Shown: positions 17,810-24,944, counted from the first letter of the stretch. The stretch is DNA of 32,428 nt from Lachnospiraceae bacterium (GCA_902363675.1 CABJAV010000023.1:1-32428); one strand, 5' to 3'. Notes: generated by a model from the letters alone, not told the origin. Numbers and translations are program-made.

Positions 17810-17825
17810 TTTGGTAATCGAGTGT

Positions 17826-17995
17826 GCGATGCCTTTAAAATATAAACTGCACTTGTTTTATTAGAAATCTTAGGCTGATTTCCTGCAGGACACAGCAGAA
17901 TCCGGGTTCCGTCTTCTGAAAACTGAAAGTCTGCATAGATATCTCTGGCATCTCTAACAAGAAGAGCGGCTCAGCGTTTTATCGGAAAGAGGTTG
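17826..17995 (-). pseudogene. Probable IS transposase fragment
   Basis: A minus-strand frame of about 55 codons translates to ARDIYADFQFSEDGTRILL followed by CPAGNQP, which resembles the central part of IS1182-type transposases (a Cys-Pro-x-Gly segment after an acidic-rich strand). There is no start, no catalytic DDE core and no terminal repeats. The rest of the 17810..18145 interval shows only the terminator below. Confidence 0.35.
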
Positions 17996-18101
17996 TTCTT
18001 CAAAACTTGTTGTATGGAGTGTATACTGAAACCCCTGTTTTTATAATACCACTTATTGCTGACAAAATCCTCATATCATAATATATAAAAACAAAAATAG
18101 C

Positions 18102-18141
18102 ATCGCCTATCATATAATTCATATATGACAGGCGATTTTTT
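18102..18141. terminator. Bidirectional terminator
   Basis: ATCGCCT...AGGCGAT hairpin with an inner TATCATATA/TATATGA stem, T-run on the plus strand and A-run before it. It serves the end of the SecB-like gene on the minus strand. Confidence 0.8.
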
Positions 18142-18145
18142 AAGC

Positions 18146-18583
18146 TTATGATATACATTCTTTGTAATAATCAATAACATTAACAAATGGAATGACAATT
18201 TTTCCATTGTTAAAAACGGATGCAGATATGGATTCTAACTTCCCACGCGCAATACCTATAAGTGCAGACGCTCCATTTATGGCAACTAATTGCTGAAAAT
18301 CATCATAGTCAGTATCCCCATTTGATAAGAAAGCACCCTCTAAAGCCAAGTGAATTTTGCACACGGAATTTTCTGATTGCGTTATTTCAATTTCAAATTC
18401 TATAATCATTTCGGCATAAAACTCATTATTTTCATTATGTGTTTGAAATTTTGGCTCACATATATTTAATCCAAAGACTCGTTTGGCATCTTTTGCAATA
18501 TCTACAATTTGATTCTTGATTTCAAGCTCTTTAACAGTTGCACCAAGTAATTCAATTCCAGAAGCAATCAAATTTAGTTCCAT
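18146..18583 (-). CDS. SecB-like chaperone of a toxin-antitoxin-chaperone operon
   Basis: Protein of 145 aa resembling SecB-family export chaperones, notably the SecB-like partners of TAC (toxin-antitoxin-chaperone) modules such as Rv1957. The C-terminal half is the clearest: LVAINGASALIGIARGKLES, then the strand IVIPFVNVIDYY, which corresponds to the SecB pattern ending in a conserved Pro and an aromatic pair. I place the start at the ATG at 18583, which overlaps the antitoxin stop by one base (TAATG) and has AAGGGGG 9 bases upstream; a longer frame to 18622 lies inside the antitoxin gene. In TAC systems the chaperone binds the antitoxin's C-terminal tail and protects it from proteolysis. 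The gene order toxin-antitoxin-chaperone matches. Sequence similarity to SecB is moderate, so confidence is moderate. Confidence 0.7.
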   Translation of the reverse strand: MELNLIASGIELLGATVKELEIKNQIVDIAKDAKRVFGLNICEPKFQTHNENNEFYAEMIIEFEIEITQSENSVCKIHLALEGAFLSNGDTDYDDFQQLVAINGASALIGIARGKLESISASVFNNGKIVIPFVNVIDYYKECIS

Positions 18584-18981
18584 TATGCAATCGCCCCCTT
18601 TGTATCTATTTTCTTCATCCAACTGCTTTTTTTAGGCTTTGTTCTTTGCCTTATCTCATCCCATTTCAATACAGGGTACTCTTTAGCAACTGTAAGTGGT
18701 TGTATATCAAGAGATACGCATAGTTGTAATTTTTCACAGATTTCATTCAGGGATTTAATAGTAAAATTATATTCTCGGCTTTCCCATTTGGATACCATAC
18801 CTTGTGACACGTCCATATATTCAGCAAATTCTTTTTGCGTCATATTCATTTCTTGACGACATTTTTCAATTTTAGCAGAAATTTTTGCTAATTCTATTGT
18901 AGATTTTATTTCAGCTTCAGATAATGATTCTGTAACCCAAGTTGTTTCTTTGGCACGGGCAATTTTTTCTGTAATACTCAT
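18583..18981 (-). CDS. HigA-type XRE-family antitoxin
   Basis: Protein of 132 aa with an XRE helix-turn-helix at residues ~40-90 (CRQEMNMTQKEFAEYMDVSQ, then GMVSKWESREYNFT), preceded by a helical N-terminus. The C-terminal tail (KRTKPKKSSWMKKIDTKG-like, basic with a Trp) is longer than in plain HigA proteins and is a candidate chaperone-addiction region that the SecB-like partner would bind. Start: ATG with AGGAG 9 bases upstream. It lies 41 bases after the HigB-like gene and overlaps the SecB-like gene by one base. It should repress the operon through the two TTACTTAYATGTAW palindromes at 19444 and 19004. Identification as the antitoxin rests on the HTH fold and on gene order. Confidence 0.8.
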   Translation of the reverse strand: MSITEKIARAKETTWVTESLSEAEIKSTIELAKISAKIEKCRQEMNMTQKEFAEYMDVSQGMVSKWESREYNFTIKSLNEICEKLQLCVSLDIQPLTVAKEYPVLKWDEIRQRTKPKKSSWMKKIDTKGAIA

Positions 18982-19003
18982 TTTTGTTTCTCCTCGTATG
19001 TTC

Positions 19004-19019
19004 GTTACTTACATGTATT
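19004..19019. promoter_or_regulatory. Second operator-like palindrome, toxin-antitoxin gap
   Basis: GTTACTTACATGTATT, a near copy of the palindrome at 19444..19459, in the 41-base gap between the HigB-like and HigA-like genes. It may control a separate antitoxin/chaperone transcript. Confidence 0.4.
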
Positions 19020-19022
19020 ATA

Positions 19023-19412
19023 CTAGTCGTCATCTAACCACTTAAGTCGTTTCTTGGCGACTGTAATTGCTTTTTTGTAATCATTTGAACTTTTTTCTAA
19101 AAAGGCATGCAGTAAAATAATGTAAGTTCCATTTACGATTGTATATAGTACTCGAACATTCTTCTTAGTATTAGGATGTCTTATACTATATAATCGTTCT
19201 TCTCCTGTAAGTTTTTCATATTGTAATAATGTAATGGCGTCTTCTTTTTGATCATCAAGAACAGCACGATCTTCTAATAATTACTTCTGATATCTGGGAT
19301 AAGGATCTGTATCCTTCCATGGCTCATCTACAGAATTTCTGAATTCCTTTTTTACAACAGATAAAGAATATATATTGTTTAGTCCCGGAGCGACTATTTG
19401 TTCTAACTCCAC
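19023..19412 (-). pseudogene. HigB-like toxin with in-frame stop at codon 44
   Basis: Read from the GTG at 19412 (AAAGGAGG 9 bases upstream) this gives a 129-codon HigB/RelE-superfamily (Gp49-like) protein interrupted by TAA at 19283..19281. Before the stop: FRNSVDEPWKDTDPYPRYQK. After it: LLEDRAVLDDQKEDA, ERLYSIRHPNTKKNVRVLYT, ILLHAFLEKSS and AKKRLKWLDDD, the usual family sequence including the RVLY strand and the HAFxKK-like segment. Everything else is intact, so one base change would restore the toxin. Start and ribosome binding site are strong. It heads the operon with the antitoxin and SecB-like chaperone. It is either recently inactivated or a sequencing error. The ATG two bases upstream is in another frame and stops at once. 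Confidence 0.75.
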
Positions 19413-19443
19413 ATTTTACCACCTCCTTTGGTGTCTTAATTAT

Positions 19444-19459
19444 ATTACTTATATGTAAT
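19444..19459. promoter_or_regulatory. Operator-like palindrome upstream of the toxin-antitoxin-chaperone operon
   Basis: ATTACTTATATGTAAT, a near-perfect palindrome overlapping a TATAAT-like -10 element (minus strand) just upstream of the toxin ribosome binding site. Typical position for HigA autorepression. The -35 element is weak. Confidence 0.5.
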
Positions 19460-19585
19460 ATTTTCGATAAACATTTGAAAATATGAGAGGAAATTAAGAA
19501 ATTTAAATATCTATTAAGTTATTGAAATTTCGTTATTTACTAAAATTTTTGCTCCATTGTTTTTGTCGTTAAGCTTCGCATTTTT

Positions 19586-19603
19586 GTCACTTTTCTGTTA
19601 CTT
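19586..19603 (+). repeat. Candidate arm sites of silent cassette 4
   Basis: GTCACTT at 19586 and GTTACTT at 19597, 11 bp apart; GTTACTT lies 88 bp before the cassette 4 core. CCTATTTTA at 19641 lies 44 bp before the core, as at cassettes 1 (44), 2 (43) and 3 (45, CCTTATTTTT). Confidence 0.55.
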
Positions 19604-19684
19604 ATCAAACATTTTCACAAAATTTCAATTGCAGAAAATTCCTATTTTAATGCATTTTCTACAGTTATTTGAATTCAGATATAG

Positions 19685-19756
19685 TGTTAAGGTAACTGGT
19701 AAGAAGTCTGGTAAGGCTGTAAAGAAGACATTAAAGGCTACTATTACAGTTAAGAA
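19685..19756 (+). repeat. Core site plus constant block, silent cassette 4
   Basis: GATATAG-TGTTAAG-GTAACT, then a constant block that appears identical to that of the expressed gene. The 150 bases after it also match closely before the sequences diverge. Confidence 0.8.
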
Positions 19757-21794
19757 TCCTTCTCTTACATTAACAGCAACATCTACTGAAGTTGCAGTTG
19801 GTGCAAAGGAGACAGTTAAGGCAACAGTTAAGCCTGCTTCAACAAAGGTTACATTCTCATCTAGTGATGATACAATTGCAACAGTCGATGCTGCAACAGG
19901 TGAAGTTACTGGTGTTAAGGCTGGTGACGTAACAATCACAGCTAAGGCTGGTAAGACAACAAAGACTGTTAAAATGTCTGTTAAGACTTACATTGTTAAG
20001 AGTGTAAAGCAGACAAAGGCTGATACATTTGAGGCTGTTGTTCTTGGAAAGACATCTGATCTGAAAGCATCTGATGTTACTGTTTCTAACAAAACAACAA
20101 ACGCTGTATATGCTGTTAAGTCTGTAGCAGTTGACGAGAAGGATGCTACAAAGGTTACAATTACAACATTCACAGAGTTCACAGACGGAGCTACTTATGT
20201 AGTAACAGTTGCTGGTACTGCTGTAGAAGTAGTTGTTTCTGATGGTGTCGTTGCTGATGTAACAGTTAGTCCTGTTCAGATTCCTGCTAATACAGATGGA
20301 ACTGAAATCAAGGCTCAGACAGTTGATAAGAATGGCGTAGTTCTTAAAGACTTTACAACTGAGAGTAAACCAAACAACGTTGATTTTTCACTCGCTACAA
20401 CTCAGGGTTATGTAAACGGAACTAAGCTTGTTCTTCCTGTAGTTGGAAACAAGGGTACAGCAGAAGTTACATACCACACATATAAGTATGATGAGAACGC
20501 TAAGGAAGTTGGCGCTATCACAAAGAAAGTTGATATTACAGCTGTTGCTGAAGAAGTTGCAACTGTAGCTGGTTACAATTACACAATCGCAAAGAATGCT
20601 CCAGATTGGACAAAGACTGTTACAACTGTAAGCAAATTTGCATTGGGCGATTCAGTTAAAGCATACTTCCATTTCGTAAATACAAAGAAGAAAGATATCA
20701 CAGCAGATTACTCAGTAGTATCTAGTGATGATAGTGTACTTCTTTTACCAGAAACTTCTTTAAAGGCTAACCAGAGTGTTTCACTGGTAGCAGTTAAGAC
20801 TGGTACTGCTTACATCAACGTATTAAAAGATGGTAAGGTTGTTACTTCTTTACCTGTAACTGTAACAGAGACAAGAAAGCTTGTTAATATTTCTCTTGAC
20901 AAGACTGCACTTTCAGTTTCTACAAAGGCAACTAATTATACAACTGGATCCGTAGTTGTTAAGGGTGTTGACCAGTATGGTGAGGAAATTCCTGTTGACA
21001 CTGTTGTTCCAACAGTTCTTACAAAAGACTCTGCTAACGTTACAGCTAAATACGTTAGTGCTGATAAGAAAGTAAATGTAGATGTTGCTAATGCTAAGAA
21101 GGGCACATACGTTATTAAGATTGAGGCTCAGAAGGGCAATGATAAGGTAGCTAAGACTATCACAGTCAATGCAGTTGAAACAACTAAGACTGCTGATGAT
21201 GCAACTGATTTACGTTTAGAGCTTTCTGATAGCAAGGTTGATGCTGCAATTGCTAATGATACAACTGCTGATAAGGCAGCTAAGAAAGTTACTGCAACTG
21301 TAGCTGCATATGATCAGGGCGTTAAGGTTGGTGTTGTTTCTGGTGCATCATTTACATTAAATGATAAGACAGAAAAAATTGATGCTTCTGCAGGTACTGT
21401 TGATGTTGTAACTGTTTCTTCTAGCAACAAGGCTACAAAGGTTCTTTCTGCTGGAACATATGTTGTTAAGGCTACAGTTGTAACAAAAGATGCAAAGGGC
21501 AATAATGTTACAAAGACATTCTCTGGAAGCTTTGAAGTTGTTGATACTCAGGCATCTGCAACTGTAAAGATTAACTCTAAGAAGACAACTAAGACTGATG
21601 TAGCTGATATTCTTGCAGAGACATGCGTAGCTTCTTATAATGGAACAGAGTATACAACATTCGCTGTTGATTCAAAAGAGGTTAAGACAAGTGGTGGTTA
21701 CACTTATATCGGAAAAGCAACTGTAACTGTTAAAAACAGCAAGGGTGTTGAGTTCGATGTAACTGTTAACATTAACACAACATTTACAAGATAA
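19686..21794 (+). CDS. Silent cassette 4: promoterless Ig-like surface-protein body
   Basis: A 702-codon body closely related to the expressed copy: Big2 domain FSSSDDTIATVDAATGEVTG, then NKGTAEVTYHTYKYDENAKE and KKVDITAVAEEV, and the same C-terminal plan ending in VTVNINTTF. The frame stays open upstream to a TTG at 19557 and an ATG near 19649, but neither has a ribosome binding site and the encoded upstream residues come from the cassette flank, not from a signal peptide with a charged start. I treat it as silent. It is in inverted orientation to the expressed gene and only 4.5 kb from its core, making it the nearest partner for inversion. A terminator shared with cassette 1 follows. Confidence 0.82.
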   Translation, partial: VKVTGKKSGKAVKKTLKATITVKNPSLTLTATSTEVAVGAKETVKATVKPASTKVTFSSSDDTIATVDAATGEVTGVKAGDVTITAKAGKTTKTVKMSVKTYIVKSVKQTKADTFEAVVLGKTSDLKASDVTVSNKTTNAVYAVKSVAVDEKDATKVTITTFTEFTDGATYVVTVAGTAVEVVVSDGVVADVTVSPVQIPANTDGTEIKAQTVDKNGVVLKDFTTESKPNNVDFSLATTQGYVNGTKLVLPVVGNKGTAEVTYHTYKYDENAKEVGAITKKVDITAVAEEVATVAGYNYTIAKNAPDWTKTVTTVSKFALGDSVKAYFHFVNTKKKDITADYSVVSSDDSVLLLPETSLKANQSVSLVAVKTGTAYINVLKDGKVVTSLPVTVTETRKLVNISLDKTALSVSTKATNYTTGSVVVKGVDQYGEEIPVDTVVPTVLTKDSANVTAKYVSADKKVNVDVANAKKGTYVIKIEAQKGNDKVAKTITVNAVETTKTADDATDLRLELSDSKVDAAIANDTTADKAAKKVTATVAAYDQGVKVGVVSGASFTLNDKTEKIDASAGTVDVVTVSSSNKATKVLSAGTYVVKATVVTKDAKGNNVTKTFSGSFEVVDTQASATVKINSKKTTKTDVADILAETCVASYNGTEYTTFAVDSKEVKTSGGYTYIGKATVTVKNSKGVEFDVTVNINTTFTR

Positions 21795-21818
21795 TTAGTT
21801 TTAGGTTAAAGCTAAATT

Positions 21819-21888
21819 AATTAAAACGGGAATCAGTTTATATAACCGATTCCCGTTTTTGCTATTAAGAAAATAATGATAAAAGTTA
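21819..21888. repeat. 70-bp inverted repeat copy containing a terminator
   Basis: Reverse-complement partner of 8560..8630 with about one mismatch. It holds the AAAACGGGAATC / GATTCCCGTTTT hairpin that ends cassette 4, and it stops exactly where the mini-element at 21889 begins. Confidence 0.8.
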
Positions 21889-21951
21889 GGCTCTATGTCC
21901 AGTAATGGGGCGCAATTCAAAGAATCACACCCAAAAACTTGACATAGAGCC
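21889..21951. mobile_element. 63-bp mini-element with terminal inverted repeats
   Basis: GGCTCTATGTCCAGT at the left and ACTTGACATAGAGCC at the right form 15-bp terminal inverted repeats with about two mismatches around 33 bp of unrelated DNA. The right end recurs at 11568..11582. It looks like an internally deleted IS (MITE-like). No target duplication is evident. Confidence 0.4.
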
Positions 21952-21956
21952 CAAAG

Positions 21957-21993
21957 AAACGCCAGAAACGGCACATTGCCGAAACTGGCGTTT
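21957..21993. terminator. Terminator of the expressed surface-protein gene
   Basis: AAACGCCAG ... CTGGCGTTT stem with a second CGGCA-CAT-TGCCG hairpin inside, followed on the minus strand by TTTCTTT; about 60 bases after the stop of the expressed gene. Confidence 0.8.
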
Positions 21994-22053
21994 ACTTTAA
22001 ATGAAAGACTTATTTTACAGCCTCCATTATAAAACTATTTTACTAATAATCAA

Positions 22054-24489
22054 TTATTTTGCAGTGAATGTTGTATTTACATTTACTGTAACAGGATAGC
22101 TGATTCCATTGCTGTTTTCAACTGAAACATTTACGGTTCCAACATATACAGCTTTGTTGTCAACAACCTTGTAACCGTCTTTAACAGTAATCTGAGATGG
22201 TTCAAGATTCTTGTAATCTTTGCCATTGATACTAAATTTTACATTAGCAGCAACAACATTTGCAATTGCAGCCGTATCATTTGAAATTGCTACACTTGTT
22301 GTCTTGCTGTCAATCTTTGTAGTAACAACTGCAGATTGTGTATCTACTACAGAGAATGTAGTTGTGAATGTCTTATCAGCTGCCTTAACAGTCAATGTAT
22401 AAGACTTTCCAGCCTCAAGGTTCTTAGTTACTTTGTTTGCTGAGCAAGAAACAACTGAAACAGCAGCTCCGCTTACAACAGACTGTTTGCTGGAATCGCT
22501 GATCTTGCACTCTGTTACATTTGCGTAACCGATCTTAGCGCCCTTATCATATGCAGCAACTTTTACCTCAACTGTCTTAGCTGCCTTTGCTGCATCTGCA
22601 TCATCGGCTACAGCCATATCAACTTTACCATCTGTTAAGCCAGATACTTCAACTCTTAAATCAGTAGCCTTAGCTACATCTGTCGCTGTTGCTACAGTTT
22701 TTACTGTAAAGTAACGATTTAATGTAACATTGTCCTTCTTAACTTCAACTTTGATAGTGTATGTCTTTCCATCTTCAGCATTTGCACTAGCAGAAACCTT
22801 AACTGTTTTTGTTGTAGGATCGTATGTAGCGTTAATTGCCTTAGTAGCATCATCATTTACACCTGATGCTGTAATAGTTGTTGAACCAGTAATGTCATTA
22901 TTGTACTGATCAACGGCTTTTACACTAACAGAATTATCAACGCCTGTAGCAGTCTTAGAAATTGTCAGAGATGTATTTCCAAGTGTTGTATTTGTAAGCT
23001 TTCCAGCAGCTGTAACAACAACTGGTAAAGATTTAATTACTTTACCATCTTTGTCTAATACGTTAACAAAAACATTTCCTTCTTTAATACCTGTTGCAGA
23101 TACAGGAGTACTGCTACCGCTTAACTGAGTCTTTGGTAATAAAAGAATAGAATCATCACTTGATACTACTGAGTAATCAGCATATGTTGTGATTTCTTTG
23201 TTATCAGATCCTACAAATTTGAAGTATGCACTCTTGCTAGATCCAATTGCTAACTGATTTGTTGTCTTGTCTTTATCCCAGTTTGGAGCTTTAGCTGTAT
23301 CTGCAAATGTCATGTTGAATCCGTTTGTTGTGATTACGTCTTCAGCTACGGCTGTGATATCAACCTTCTTTGTATAAGCTCCAATTTCATTTCCGTTAGC
23401 ATCAAATTTGTATGTATGATACTTAACTTCTGCTGTACCCTTGTTTCCAACAGTAGGAAGAACAAGCTTGTCACCATCTACATAACCCTGTGTCGTAGAA
23501 AGAGTTAATTCAGCGCTCTTTGTACTAGCTTCACTTACCTTGAACTCATCAAGTACAATACCATCTTTATCAACAGTCTGTCCTTTGATTTCAGTTCCTT
23601 TTGTGTTTGCAGGAATTGTAACAGGTGTTACATTTACGTCAGCCACAACACCATCAGTTGCTGTAAACTCTTGAGTTACACCATCAAGTTCAACAGTGTA
23701 CTTAGCGCCATCCTTCATATCTGCAAATGTTTCAAGAGTAACCTTCGTAGCATCTGCCTTATCAGGTGTTACACTCTTGACAGCAATTGCATTCTGGTTT
23801 GCAGTGTTGGTAATCTTAACATCAGTTGTCTTGATATCCTTTGTTGTTCCAAGAATAGAAGTCTCTAATGTATTTGCCTTTGTCTGCTTTACAGACTGAA
23901 GAATAAAATTCTTAACTGCCATCTTAACAGTCTTTGTTGTCTTGCCAGCCTTAGCGGTAATTGTTACCTCACCAGTCTTAACACCAGTAACTTCACCTGT
24001 TGTTGCATCGACTGTTGCAATTGCATCATCGCTAGATGAGAATGTAACCTTTGTTGAAGCAGGCTTAACTGTTGCCTTAACAGTTTCCTTAGCACCAACT
24101 GCAACTGCGCTAGCTGCCTTTAATGTAAGGGATGGATTCTTAACTGTAATAGTAGCCTTTAATGTCTTCTTTACAGCCTTACCAGACTTCTTACCAGTTA
24201 CCTTAACAGTAACTTTTGCTTTACCAGCCTTAACAGCCTTAACAGTAACCTTCTTCTTAGAAGCCTTAACTTTTGCTACGCTCTTCTTGCTTGTAGTAGC
24301 TTTAACTTTTACGCTCTTCCAAGTCTTTGGAGTTGTAACTTTGATTGTCTTAGACTGACCTACATATACGGCAGCCTTTGTTGTGCTAAGCTTTGGAGCT
24401 GCAGCAGCATTTGCAGGAGTTACAGGTAAAGCTGTAACAACCATTGCAGCAGCAAGAGTTGAAGCTAACACTTTTTTGAATGTCTTCAT
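22054..24489 (-). CDS. Expressed Ig-like (Big2) surface protein, the active copy of the cassette family
   Basis: Secreted protein of 811 aa. I start it at MKTFKK (24489), with GAGAGG 7 bases upstream; the frame runs 10 codons further but without a better signal. Residues 1-37 are a signal peptide (basic start, hydrophobic LASTLAAAMVVTALPV, AxA-type cleavage near PANAAAA). Residues ~38-94 are a Lys-rich domain (about 19 Lys) that probably interacts with the anionic cell wall. Position 95 starts the constant VKVTGKKSGK block shared with four silent bodies. A Big2 domain follows (FSSSDDAIATVDATTGEVTG), then several beta-sandwich modules. There is no LPXTG, SLH or membrane anchor. It is the only member of the family with a promoter (24916..24944), ribosome binding site and export signal. 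The crossover site splits leader from body in frame. Predicted role: abundant, antigenically variable cell-surface or S-layer-like protein. Confidence 0.88.
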   Translation of the reverse strand: MKTFKKVLASTLAAAMVVTALPVTPANAAAAPKLSTTKAAVYVGQSKTIKVTTPKTWKSVKVKATTSKKSVAKVKASKKKVTVKAVKAGKAKVTVKVTGKKSGKAVKKTLKATITVKNPSLTLKAASAVAVGAKETVKATVKPASTKVTFSSSDDAIATVDATTGEVTGVKTGEVTITAKAGKTTKTVKMAVKNFILQSVKQTKANTLETSILGTTKDIKTTDVKITNTANQNAIAVKSVTPDKADATKVTLETFADMKDGAKYTVELDGVTQEFTATDGVVADVNVTPVTIPANTKGTEIKGQTVDKDGIVLDEFKVSEASTKSAELTLSTTQGYVDGDKLVLPTVGNKGTAEVKYHTYKFDANGNEIGAYTKKVDITAVAEDVITTNGFNMTFADTAKAPNWDKDKTTNQLAIGSSKSAYFKFVGSDNKEITTYADYSVVSSDDSILLLPKTQLSGSSTPVSATGIKEGNVFVNVLDKDGKVIKSLPVVVTAAGKLTNTTLGNTSLTISKTATGVDNSVSVKAVDQYNNDITGSTTITASGVNDDATKAINATYDPTTKTVKVSASANAEDGKTYTIKVEVKKDNVTLNRYFTVKTVATATDVAKATDLRVEVSGLTDGKVDMAVADDADAAKAAKTVEVKVAAYDKGAKIGYANVTECKISDSSKQSVVSGAAVSVVSCSANKVTKNLEAGKSYTLTVKAADKTFTTTFSVVDTQSAVVTTKIDSKTTSVAISNDTAAIANVVAANVKFSINGKDYKNLEPSQITVKDGYKVVDNKAVYVGTVNVSVENSNGISYPVTVNVNTTFTAK
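24137..24208 (-). repeat. Expression-site core plus constant block
   Basis: TGTTAAG spacer and the 71-bp constant block at codon 95 of the expressed gene. All silent copies match from TGTTAAG onward; none matches to its left. Confidence 0.8.
24196..24214. promoter_or_regulatory. Candidate recombination core, expression site
   Basis: Minus strand AGTTAC-TGTTAAG-GTAACT: perfect 6-bp inverted arms around a 7-bp spacer, the shape of a tyrosine-recombinase core. The silent copies keep the spacer and right arm only. No GTTACTT motif lies at the 87-89 bp position upstream (around 24296), so this site is simple, like an attB. Confidence 0.65.
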
Positions 24490-24909
24490 GTCTTTTCCTC
24501 TCTTTCCTTTTGTGATCAACCTCCATCAGAATTCTACTTGTTTGCCTCACACGTTTAAGTTCAGCCATCTTCACTTTTGACTCGCTGCGGACGATCCATC
24601 CATTCCAACGACATCACTAATTGCCTCCGCCGACCTCCTCGAGTAAATACTCATCGCCAGCATCATCTACAAACACATAAATCTTTCGATTGAAGCCTCG
24701 AACCCTCAAAGTCGCGTAGAGCTAAATCCAACATTGATAGTTCAGCATCAAATTCAGCAAGCTGCTCCTAACGGATCTCAGCTTCTGTATGTATCTGTAA
24801 TTGTAAGGTTGTCTGAAACCTATCTTTTCAGTTTCAGTTTCCATAGCTCCAATAGTTGCTAATCAGTTCTCGTACTTTTCTTTTAGCAGTACTATTTTAA
24901 CTACTCTAC
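24490..24909 (-). promoter_or_regulatory. Long (~420-nt) 5' untranslated leader of the surface-protein gene
   Basis: The only good promoter upstream of the expressed gene leaves about 420 nt before the ATG. I recognise no riboswitch or known leader in it. Short frames are present (for example ATGATGCTGGCG near 24655 with its own stop), none with clear support. Such leaders often stabilise very abundant surface-protein mRNAs. Confidence 0.45.
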
Positions 24910-24915
24910 GTGACA

Positions 24916-24944
24916 ATAATACACCAAGTATTGTGTCTTTGCAA
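24916..24944 (-). promoter_or_regulatory. Promoter of the expressed surface-protein gene
   Basis: TTGCAA (24944..24939) and TATTAT (24921..24916) separated by exactly 17 bp on the minus strand. It is the only clear promoter seen for any of the five bodies. Confidence 0.6.

Noticed and set aside
8877..21794. Simple gene decay (four dead copies) as the full explanation of the silent bodies
   Set aside because: All four bodies are open for 700 codons or more without a stop, start at the same base and carry the same upstream motif at the same spacing. Neutral decay would not preserve this, though it is not strictly excluded.
8589..24300. CRISPR array or tandem repeat explanation for the recurring constant block
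   Set aside because: The copies are kilobases apart, in both orientations, and all are coding in the same frame; there is no spacer-repeat structure.
24386..24574. Minus-strand 62-aa frame MKMAELKRVRQT overlapping the surface-protein start
   Set aside because: Runs out of frame through the signal peptide region and has no ribosome binding site; probably chance in the leader.
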